A DNA stretch of 22,711 bases from CAYSLC01 sp964431545 (lineage in GTDB: Bacteria; Desulfobacterota; Desulfobacteria; Desulfobacterales; JAABSP01). The notes under the pieces were generated by a model. The model saw nothing but the letters and a program-made list of their open reading frames with translations. It searched no databases and was not told where the DNA came from. This document shows, piece after piece, positions 6,697 to 12,771 of this stretch (its first letter is position 1; every line of letters begins with the position of its first letter). The position numbers and the translations under genes were made by a program. The stretch is from assembly GCA_964431545.1 (NCBI GenBank), contig CAYSLC010000073.1, forward strand, positions 1-22,711. The letters are read 5' to 3'.

Positions 6697-8307
6697 ATGA
6701 ACGACTATCTGATCAAAAACGCCCGCATCATCGACGGAACCGGGGCGCCCTGGTACAAGGGGGACGTCGCTGTTTCCGGCGGCCGCATCTCGGCGGTCGG
6801 CCATCTGCTGGCCGAAGCGGCGGCGCGCGTCATCGATGCCGGACAAATGGCGGTATGCCCCGGCTTCATCGAAATTCACGGCCATTCCGACGCCACCCTC
6901 CTGATCAACCCGCGGGCCGAGAGTTCCGTGCACCAGGGGGTGACCACGGAATGCACCGGAAACTGCGGATCCAGCCTGTTCCCGGTTACCGGCCGCTGCA
7001 TCGACAGGGTCCGGGATCACTTCACGTCCTTTGTTGACGATTTCGATGTCTCCTGGCGGGACCTGGCCCAGCTCAAGGCGCGCTATGAGACCCCGGGCGT
7101 ATCGGTCAATGTGGTGCCCCTGGTCGGCCATAATACGGTGCGGGCGGCCGTGAAGGGGGCGGACATGGGGCCGCCCTCCGATGCCGAACTGGCGGAGATG
7201 GCCCGGCTGGTGGCGGAGGCCATGAAAGCGGGGGCCCGGGGGCTTTCCACGGGCCTTGAATATCCGCCGGGCAGCGCGGCCGACACCGGAGAACTCATCG
7301 CCCTGGCCCGTCCGGCGGCGGCATACGGCGGCTTGTATGCGACCCACATCCGCAACCGGGACCTCCGGTACATCGAGGCCGTCGAAGAGGCCCTGGAGAT
7401 CGGGCGGCAAACGGGCGCATCGGTCCAAATTTCCCACAATGTGGCGAAAATCGGCGCCCCCGAGGGCGTCATGGAAAGGGTGATCCGCCGCATCGAGGAG
7501 GCCAGGGAAGCGGGGATCGACGCGGCCTTCGATGTCGGCGCCTACCTGGGGGGCCAGACCACGCCCCTGGCCTCCCTGCCGCCGTGGGCCCTGGATGGCG
7601 GCAGCGACCACACCCTGAAATGCCTGGCCGATCCGGACATGCGGGAGCGGATGAAGGGGTACGAATACCCCATCTGGCGGATCATCAAGCTGGAGATGTG
7701 GGACAAGGTCCGGGTGGCCGCGGCCCGGAAGAACGTCGACCTGGTGGGCAGAACCTTCCGGGACATCGCCGAATCGCAGGGCAAAGACCCCTACGACGTC
7801 CTGTTCGACCTGCTGCTGTCCGAAGGGGGGCGGTTTTACGACGTGATGTGGGAGGGCGAGATCTATGCGCCCGAAGACCGCGACCGGGTTCTATCGCATC
7901 CCTTCAGCTCGGTCTGTTGCGACGGCCGGACCCTGGCGCCTTACGGGCCGCTGTCCACAAGGGACTACCATCACGTTTACAGCTGGGTTCCGTATTTATT
8001 GCGCCACCATGTGCGGGAGAGAGGGTTTCTTCGGCTGGAGGAGGCGATCCGCAAGGTGACCTCGGCGCCGGCCGCCCGCCTGGGGCTGTGGGACCGCGGG
8101 GTCATCCGCAAAGGCCTGGCCGCGGACCTGGTGGTCTTCGACCCGGACACCGTGACGGACCGGGCCACGCTGGAACACCCCCACCGCTACCCGGAGGGGA
8201 TATACCACGTCTTTGTCAACGGCGCGGCGGTGATCGAAAACGGCGAGCACACGGGCGTGCTGCCGGGGGTGTTTTTCGCCCGTGAAAACCGCATATTTTC
8301 CCGGTGA
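6697..8307 (+). CDS. N-acyl-D-amino-acid deacylase (D-aminoacylase-family amidohydrolase)
   Basis: This 536-aa enzyme of the amidohydrolase superfamily removes the acyl group from N-acyl-D-amino acids in characterised relatives. Visible family features are the NARIIDGTG opening, HxH metal ligands H61 and H63 (IEIHGHSD), GVTTECTGNCG with C90 at the usual metal Cys, H217 (YATHIRNR), H247 (VQISHNV) and D409 (CCDG), plus the C-terminal composite-barrel segment RKGLAADLVVFDP. Positions H217 and H247 are close to the ligands known in the Alcaligenes enzyme. ATG 6697 has a good AAAAGGAG site. The substrate could also be a related D-glutamate or D-aspartate derivative or a cyclic amide; the deacylase call is firm for family and moderate for substrate. 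It probably acts on what the upstream peptide-type importer brings in. Confidence 0.88.
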   Translation: MNDYLIKNARIIDGTGAPWYKGDVAVSGGRISAVGHLLAEAAARVIDAGQMAVCPGFIEIHGHSDATLLINPRAESSVHQGVTTECTGNCGSSLFPVTGRCIDRVRDHFTSFVDDFDVSWRDLAQLKARYETPGVSVNVVPLVGHNTVRAAVKGADMGPPSDAELAEMARLVAEAMKAGARGLSTGLEYPPGSAADTGELIALARPAAAYGGLYATHIRNRDLRYIEAVEEALEIGRQTGASVQISHNVAKIGAPEGVMERVIRRIEEAREAGIDAAFDVGAYLGGQTTPLASLPPWALDGGSDHTLKCLADPDMRERMKGYEYPIWRIIKLEMWDKVRVAAARKNVDLVGRTFRDIAESQGKDPYDVLFDLLLSEGGRFYDVMWEGEIYAPEDRDRVLSHPFSSVCCDGRTLAPYGPLSTRDYHHVYSWVPYLLRHHVRERGFLRLEEAIRKVTSAPAARLGLWDRGVIRKGLAADLVVFDPDTVTDRATLEHPHRYPEGIYHVFVNGAAVIENGEHTGVLPGVFFARENRIFSR

Positions 8308-8706
8308 GTTCGAAGGGAACCGTATCCGCTTACATACCTAAATGAATTCTACCGGCATCGTCCCCCGGACAGCCCCAGACCTCACAGGTAAATCGTACCC
8401 CTTTTCGTTCCGCTGTTCAACGATTCCCCCAGACTCCGCATAAATACGGGCAAACGGCAGAATAAGACTATAGTTGTACGGATTGTGATTTTCACGGTTT
8501 CCCATGAAAATAATTTTTGTCCGGCAGCAGGTGAACCGCCTTCTTCCGGAAAGACCTCAGCGCGGCAGAATCGATAGACATCACGCTCATACGTCCGTGA
8601 ATGTTCCGCCGGCGGCTTTGCTGCCATGGGAATATGTAGACAGTACGGGTTCCGCCGGGGACGCAGTTTCCGGTGCAACCCCGGCGATGAAAAAAAGGAG
8701 GTTGAC
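8308..8706 (+). other. Intergenic/5' UTR region ahead of first PilZ gene
   Basis: A 399-bp gap with lower GC in its middle. I see no convincing gene on either strand and no clear terminator for the upstream operon. It contains a TCACG/CGTGA inverted repeat (8581-8600), a CCGCCGGCGG palindrome (8606-8615) and, just before the ribosome binding site, an all-GC 8-bp stem (next entry). No sigma70 promoter stands out. Confidence 0.5.
8653..8686 (+). promoter_or_regulatory. GC hairpin directly upstream of the PilZ ribosome binding site
   Basis: CGCCGGGG (8653-8660) pairs perfectly with CCCCGGCG (8679-8686) across an 18-base loop, ending 10 bases before the AAGGAGG site at 8695-8701. Its position suggests a 5' UTR structure that could influence translation. 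A cyclic-di-GMP riboswitch would make sense before a PilZ gene, but the GEMM signature segments are not present, so no riboswitch class is assigned. Confidence 0.35.
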
Positions 8707-9216
8707 ATGAGTTCGCCGACACGGCGCAGTTACCCGCGGATCCGCTACCAGGCGCCCGTCCATTGCGCGTCGCCGGAAGCGGGCTTCCACCTTGACGGCC
8801 ACATGTTCAATTTTTCCAGAGAGGGCATGTACCTGGAAACCCGCCAGCGCCCGCCGGATGATGCGACCATCCATATTTATATGCGCGACTATGCGCCCGG
8901 CGCCTATGGTCCGGAAGCCTACCAGTGGTATGTGGCCAACATCCGCTGGCGGCGCGACATCGACTGGGACTGCCCGCCCCGTTTCGGCCTGGGGGTGCGG
9001 TTACTGGAGCGCCGCCATGCCGACGAATCGGAAACCGAGATGCTGGTGGAAAAAGCGACGTGCCATCTGTGCGGCCGTCTGGCCGAGGCGTCGGACTGCC
9101 GATGGAACGAGGATGGCCTGCGGTTCTGTAACGGGTGCTACAAGCACATGGAGAGTCTGCCGGACGGAAAAATCCGCGACTGTATCCACCGGTTTCTCAT
9201 GGGCAACGTGATCTGA
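8707..9216 (+). CDS. PilZ-domain protein with C-terminal zinc-ribbon-like module (paralogue 1)
   Basis: This 169-aa cytoplasmic protein probably binds cyclic di-GMP. The PilZ signature is present in both parts: an RxxxR run (R7...R11, in RRSYPRIRY) and the N/DxSxxG motif N35-F-S37-R-E-G40 in FNFSREGMYLET, with Asn in place of the more common Asp. The PilZ barrel runs to about residue 105. It is followed by C119-x2-C122 and C141-x2-C144, spaced like a zinc ribbon, and a tail LPDGKIRDCIHRFLMGN. Start ATG 8707 has a near-ideal AAGGAGGT site. A paralogue of the same architecture lies at 10040. The zinc-ribbon function is unknown; DNA, RNA or partner binding are all possible. Confidence 0.85.
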   Translation: MSSPTRRSYPRIRYQAPVHCASPEAGFHLDGHMFNFSREGMYLETRQRPPDDATIHIYMRDYAPGAYGPEAYQWYVANIRWRRDIDWDCPPRFGLGVRLLERRHADESETEMLVEKATCHLCGRLAEASDCRWNEDGLRFCNGCYKHMESLPDGKIRDCIHRFLMGNVI

Positions 9217-9223
9217 TGGGTTC

Positions 9224-9250
9224 GGGCGGCGACCGCCGCCCTCATCTTCT
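9224..9250 (+). terminator. Candidate intrinsic terminator after PilZ paralogue 1
   Basis: Perfect 7-bp stem GGGCGGC (9224-9230) / GCCGCCC (9235-9241) with a GACC loop, 8 bases after the PilZ stop, followed by TCATCTTCT. The T-tract is interrupted, so termination efficiency is doubtful. Confidence 0.4.
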
Positions 9251-9275
9251 GACCTCAATTCACCGGGAGGCCGCT

Positions 9276-9767
9276 ATGAAAGGGGCCCGGATCGCTTCCA
9301 CCGGCAGCCACCTGCCCAGAAAGGTCATCCACAACGAAGCATTCGACCAGTTTCCCGGCGCGGCCCGGGAGATTTGCAACAGCCCCGGCGTCCATGCGGC
9401 GGGATACTGCATCGGCGGCACGGCCCTGGCGGCGCTCATGGCCTGGCTGAACCGGAGACCCGGCGGCGCGTCCGACGGCCGGGTCGCCGACTGGACCCTG
9501 TTTTCCACGCTGACCGATTTTTCCGAACCCGGCGAACTGGGCGCTTTCATGGGGGAGGAGGCCTTCGATTTTTTGGATTCGCTCATGGCGGCGGACGGGC
9601 CGGATGCCTAGCTTGCGCACCGGGAACCGTCGGCGGGCACGTGGTGGCCCGACTGGACGGACTGGCTGAAGGCGCGGTATCCGGAAAAGATTGGCCCGCC
9701 GCCCATGGGGAGCGCAGCGTATCCGCCGGGGGACGCCGCGCCGGGCAGGTATGTTCTGGAAAAATAG
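9276..9767 (+). pseudogene. Broken PHA synthase (PhaC) gene with a FabH-like 5' end
   Basis: From ATG 9276 (GGGAGG site five bases upstream) a 111-aa frame runs to TAG 9609-9611. Residues 1-22 (ARIASTGSHLPRKVIHNE) look like the start of a FabH-type ketoacyl-ACP synthase III. From about residue 37 the frame switches to PhaC: the nucleophile elbow AAGYCIGGTALAALMAWL with C45, then STLTDFSEPGELGAFM. The same frame after the TAG reads LAHREPSAGTWWPDWTDWLK...APGRYVLEK up to TAG 9765-9767, the usual C-terminal end of PHA synthases. The intervening 150-200 residues, with the catalytic Asp and His, are missing. It cannot be an active synthase. Deletion plus a FabH/PhaC junction is the simplest history; a short expressed chimera is possible but unlikely to be functional. 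Confidence 0.8.
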
Positions 9768-9779
9768 CGGCGACGCCCA

Positions 9780-9813
9780 CGGCGACAGGGACTTCCCGCC
9801 TGTCGCCGGTTTT
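9780..9813 (+). terminator. Intrinsic terminator after the PhaC remnant
   Basis: Perfect 10-bp stem CGGCGACAGG (9780-9789) / CCTGTCGCCG (9799-9808), a 9-base loop, then GTTTT. It lies 12 bases after the end of the PhaC remnant's C-terminal frame and may be the original phaC terminator, which would support an intact ancestral gene here. Confidence 0.6.
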
Positions 9814-10039
9814 AGGCCATATCCCGTGACGTATCAGGGAAAACAATTGACAAATGGCCTTCAGTATGATGGGGTCGAAATAGCAGCGCGGGGCAACCCC
9901 CCGATTTCGCAATGCCGAAGCCCTCTTGCTCCCCTGTTGAGGTCGGCACTCCCCGACATGCCACTTCCGGCCCCGGCGTTGCCGTTTCAAATCGTCAATA
10001 TCTCATCATTTCTCACGCCAGAGGGAAAGGAGGTCTGCC
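9814..10039 (+). other. Intergenic region before second PilZ gene
   Basis: No gene is seen. TTGACA (9847-9852) and TATGAT (9865-9870) are both near-consensus but only 12 bases apart, too close for a normal sigma70 promoter. A GGGG-CAA-CCCC mini-hairpin sits at 9890-9900. The segment GCAACCCC is shared with the leader of the first PilZ gene (8675-8682), which may be chance. Confidence 0.35.
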
Positions 10040-10546
10040 ATGACAACATTGGCTCGGCGGGCGCATCCGCGCATCATCTGTGAAGCCGACATCCAATACG
10101 CGCCGGCTGAAGAAAAAGATTTGGTGGAAAGCCGCGCATTCAATTTTTCCCGGGGCGGCATGTACCTGGAAACCCCGGAATGGTTTCCGACGAATACGTT
10201 TCTCCGCATTCTGATGAATGGTTACGAACCCCACGCCGAGGGGCCGGAGGCATTCCAATCCTACCTGGCCAACATCCGGTGGCGCCAGGAAGTCCAGGGA
10301 AACGGCGGCCGGATTTACGGCCTCGGTGTCCAGTTTCTGGAGCGGCACCACGGCGTGCTCGAAAGGCCGGTCCGGGTGGAATGGGTCAACTGCGATGTTT
10401 GCAACGATTTCGTCAAGCGGAGCGAAACCCGCCTGACCGACGACCTGGTCCGGATCTGCCAGGGCTGCCGCACCGATCTGGGGTGCCTGCCCGACGGCAA
10501 GCTGAACGATTGCATCCAGCGGTATTTATCCGGGAATATCTTCTGA
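10040..10546 (+). CDS. PilZ-domain protein with C-terminal zinc-ribbon-like module (paralogue 2)
   Basis: This 168-aa paralogue of the protein at 8707 aligns almost without gaps. RxxxR is R7...R11 (RRAHPRI) and the second PilZ motif is N35-F-S37-R-G-G40 in FNFSRGGMYLET. Shared blocks include GPEA(Y/F)Q, (V/L)ANIRWR and GLGVxxLERxH. The cysteine pairs are C118-x2-C121 and C140-x2-C143, and the tail is LPDGKLNDCIQRYLSGN. The start is supported by AAAGGAGGT seven bases before ATG. Divergence is large outside the motifs, so the duplication is not recent. It is a probable cyclic-di-GMP receptor; the output role of the zinc module is unknown. Confidence 0.85.
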   Translation: MTTLARRAHPRIICEADIQYAPAEEKDLVESRAFNFSRGGMYLETPEWFPTNTFLRILMNGYEPHAEGPEAFQSYLANIRWRQEVQGNGGRIYGLGVQFLERHHGVLERPVRVEWVNCDVCNDFVKRSETRLTDDLVRICQGCRTDLGCLPDGKLNDCIQRYLSGNIF

Positions 10547-10929
10547 ACCCCGTTGGTCCATTCGGCATCGACCATCACGGCCATTTGCGTCCGGCCCTGG
10601 AAAACGGCTGTGGGGTTCGGCTGGCAGATAAGTGCGCACTTTTTTGGGCGATACAGATTCGCCCAACGCGTCCCGACGTCCCCTGACATCCCGCCTAACT
10701 TTACCATCCACAATATCTTGTTGACGTTTACCAATTCGATTGCTCCGATCGAATTGTTCGGATTCTATTTGAGTGTCCTTCGAGCCATTCATGGAGGAAC
10801 TGGGCGCGTTTTTCCAAGGTTTCCTTTACGCTGGGATTTGTGGTATCCTTATCATCATTTCTCACCGATAAGTGATGATGGGAAGCAAGGTTTTTGTACC
10901 AGATAATTTCAAGCAAATAGGGCGACGTG
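10547..10929. other. Low-GC intergenic region ahead of the DUF5678/radical SAM pair
   Basis: A 383-bp gap clearly richer in A/T than its neighbours in its second half. Visible structures are a 12-base palindrome AAGTGCGCACTT running into a T-run (10630-10645), a GGGCGA/TCGCCC hairpin (10646-10664), the 9-bp inverted repeat at 10732-10756 and an imperfect CATCATT/AGTGATG repeat near 10852-10879. Open frames here on both strands show no recognisable domain or start signal, so I call no gene. Confidence 0.45.
10721..10756 (+). promoter_or_regulatory. Inverted repeat with possible promoter upstream of DUF5678 gene
   Basis: Perfect 9-bp arms CAATTCGAT (10732-10740) and ATCGAATTG (10748-10756) are separated by 7 bases, an operator-like geometry. 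A TTGACG -35-like hexamer lies just upstream (10721-10726), with a poor -10 candidate TCCGAT after 17 bases. The inverted repeat is seen directly; its role as operator or promoter is inferred. It is about 175 bp before the start codon, implying a long leader if the promoter is real. Confidence 0.35.
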
Positions 10930-11439
10930 ATGGAAGTTACCATAGAAATACCGGACAATCTGCCGAAAGAGTCTGTCATGCGGCAGGTCAGAGAGCTGGA
11001 AGAAAAGCTCCGGCGAGAGGCGGCCTGCTCCGCGGGCCAACCGCCGCCCGATGCGGTCAATGACTCGTGTAACCGTTGTCGTCCGGATGACCTCCGAATT
11101 CTGCGTGCAGTCAAAGCGCTCGTGGAATGCGGCGATATCGCGTCAGCTCGGGATATGCTGTCGCGCCTGCCGCAAACGGTATCGCCCGAACTGGATAACT
11201 GGCGCAGAAATTTAGCCGAGCCCTATGTCACGGAGATGAAGACGGCTGAAAATCTAAACCTAAGAAAGGATTTTGCGTGGCTGCAGGAGAATGCCGCTGA
11301 ATTTAAAGGCAAGTGGGTGGCGTTGAAGGACGGAATATTATTAAACAGTCACGAGAGCCAGTTACGATTGGTCGAAAATTTGAAACAGGTCGGGGACCTG
11401 TCTGGCGCGATGCTTTTTAAGGTTGAAAGCCAGGCGTGA
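10930..11439 (+). CDS. Hypothetical protein with DUF5678-like C-terminus
   Basis: This protein of about 169 aa has no clear function. The N-terminus MEVTIEIPDNLPKESVM is a short beta segment leading into a charged helix (RQVRELEEKLRREAA). A cysteine-containing linker follows (C33, C47, C50), then a helical middle part. The last 60 residues (DFAWLQENAAEFKGKWVAL then KDGILL and NSHESQLRLVENLK) resemble the small DUF5678 domain. Start ATG 10930 is preferred; GTG 10927 directly before it would add one residue. The ribosome binding site AGGGCG is weak. Its stop overlaps the GTG start of the radical SAM gene (GTGA), so the two are translationally coupled and may act together, for example as substrate or chaperone. 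Codon use is less GC-biased than in neighbours, hinting at acquisition. Confidence 0.7.
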   Translation: MEVTIEIPDNLPKESVMRQVRELEEKLRREAACSAGQPPPDAVNDSCNRCRPDDLRILRAVKALVECGDIASARDMLSRLPQTVSPELDNWRRNLAEPYVTEMKTAENLNLRKDFAWLQENAAEFKGKWVALKDGILLNSHESQLRLVENLKQVGDLSGAMLFKVESQA

Positions 11440-12614
11440 AACAATTATTCAGACACACCGGCCGCCATGCTGAACGGTGGTCCAGCGGTTGCGCTCCGTT
11501 CTCCCTCCTCCTCAAACCCACCTCCGCAGATTGCAACCTCCGTTGCGATTACTGTTTCTACCTGAAAAACCGGTCGCTGTATCCTGAAACGAAGACTCAC
11601 CGGATGAGCGACGACGTGTTGCGGGCAGTGATCCAGAGCTACATGGCGACGGATCAGCCCGTCTTTCAAATGGTCTGGCAGGGGGGCGAACCGACGCTGA
11701 TGGGGAAGGCGTTTTTCGAGAAAGTCGTCGCCTGTCAGAAACAGTTCGCCCGGAAGGGCGCCCGCATCGCCAACAGCCTCCAGACCAATGCGTTCCGGAT
11801 CACCGACGGCCTGGCCGCGCACCTGGGCCGATACCGGTTTCTTGCCGGGTGCAGCCTGGATGGTCCGCCTGAACTGCACGACCGTTACCGGCGAACCGTC
11901 GGGGGCAAACCGACCCATGACCGGGTATTGGACGGCATCCGGACGCTTCGCGCAAACCGGGTCCCGGTCAACGCTCTGGTGCTGATCACCCGGGAAAATG
12001 CCGGGAAACCACTAGAGGTTTACCGGTACCTGAAGCGGCAAGGGTTCGCCCACTTACAGTTCGTGCCCTGCGTGGAATTCGACGACGCCGGCAACCCCCT
12101 TCCGTTCGCCATAGACGGCGAAAGCTGGGGGCGATTTTTGATCGCGGTGTTCAATGAATGGTACGAGCGGGATCGCGGGCGAATTTCCGTGAGGACTTTC
12201 GAGTCGCTCCTCTATCGCCTTGTCGCGGGCGAAGCGAGCGAATGCCGCCTGGCGAAGCGATGCGATCAATATTTCGTGGTGGAATACAACGGCGACATCT
12301 ATCCCTGCGATTTTTTCGTGGACTTCCGGTTCAGGATCGGCAATATTCTGGAAATGACCTGGGAGGAGGCCCTTTCATCCGAAGCTTACCAACGGTTCGC
12401 CGACCTGAAGGGGGAGCGAAACGACGCATGCGACGAATGCCGGCACTTGTCGCTTTGCCTGGGCGACTGCCTCAAGTACCGGATGGCTTCCGGAAACGGC
12501 CCTATGACTCTGAGTTGGCTATGCGACGGATGGAAAAGGTTTTATGACGCGACGATGGACCGGTTCCAGGGTCTTGCCGCCGCCGTCGTCCGGGATGGAA
12601 TGAAAGGGAGTTAG
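11436..12614 (+). CDS. Radical SAM/SPASM enzyme, anaerobic sulfatase-maturating enzyme family
   Basis: This 392-aa protein belongs to the family that converts an active-site Cys or Ser of sulfatases to formylglycine without oxygen. The radical SAM cluster motif is C33-x3-C37-x2-C40 (CNLRCDYCFY), followed by WQGGEPTLMG and the SAM-site region NSLQTNAF. The SPASM cysteines C270, C276, C291, C332, C335, C341, C345 and C363 have exactly the spacings I recall for the Clostridium perfringens enzyme (6, 15, 41, 3, 6, 4, 18). D292, in YPCDFFV, corresponds to its catalytic Asp. The fold should hold three 4Fe-4S clusters. Translation starts at GTG 11436 overlapping the previous stop. No sulfatase is nearby, so it acts on a distant sulfatase or on another protein, possibly its upstream partner. 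Relatives in this family also modify other peptides. Confidence 0.87.
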   Translation: MKQLFRHTGRHAERWSSGCAPFSLLLKPTSADCNLRCDYCFYLKNRSLYPETKTHRMSDDVLRAVIQSYMATDQPVFQMVWQGGEPTLMGKAFFEKVVACQKQFARKGARIANSLQTNAFRITDGLAAHLGRYRFLAGCSLDGPPELHDRYRRTVGGKPTHDRVLDGIRTLRANRVPVNALVLITRENAGKPLEVYRYLKRQGFAHLQFVPCVEFDDAGNPLPFAIDGESWGRFLIAVFNEWYERDRGRISVRTFESLLYRLVAGEASECRLAKRCDQYFVVEYNGDIYPCDFFVDFRFRIGNILEMTWEEALSSEAYQRFADLKGERNDACDECRHLSLCLGDCLKYRMASGNGPMTLSWLCDGWKRFYDATMDRFQGLAAAVVRDGMKGS

Positions 12615-12681
12615 ACATATCAGACCATCGCAGCGCCATTCAGCAAATAAATTCCCCATCCCGTCCCCCCAAACGGACCTT

Positions 12682-12710
12682 TCGACATTCCCGCCATATT
12701 CTGGTAAATT
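12682..12710 (+). promoter_or_regulatory. Sigma70-like promoter before the signalling block
   Basis: TCGACA (12682-12687, 5 of 6) and TAAATT (12705-12710, 4 of 6) are separated by 17 bases, 62 bp before the hybrid kinase start. It is the only reasonable promoter in the 157-bp gap after the radical SAM gene and could drive the genes to 22509. Confidence 0.45.
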
Positions 12711-12771
12711 GTCTGTCGGAGCGCGGTTTATCATCCGATATCGGTTTTCATCCGTAAAGGAACCCCCCCTC

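Noticed and set aside
8500..8706. Possible cyclic-di-GMP (GEMM) riboswitch before the first PilZ gene
   Set aside because: A GGGGACGCA segment and a GCAAAGCC on the other strand caught the eye, but the required paired motifs (GGCAAACC and GGGACGCAAAGCC in order, then the GGGGUUACC-type 3' part) are not present on either strand.
9847..9870. TTGACA ... TATGAT promoter before the second PilZ gene
   Set aside because: Both hexamers are good but the spacer is only 12 bases, far from the 16-18 needed for sigma70.
10630..10664. Palindrome plus T-run and hairpin as a terminator after PilZ paralogue 2
   Set aside because: The palindrome before the T-run has no proper loop, and the better hairpin lies after the T-run, the wrong order for an intrinsic terminator on the plus strand.
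10728..11114. Minus-strand 128-aa open frame overlapping the start of the DUF5678 gene
   Set aside because: No ribosome binding site or recognisable domain, and its N-terminal half is the shadow of the coupled plus-strand gene. The C-terminal part looks somewhat protein-like, but this is not enough for a call.
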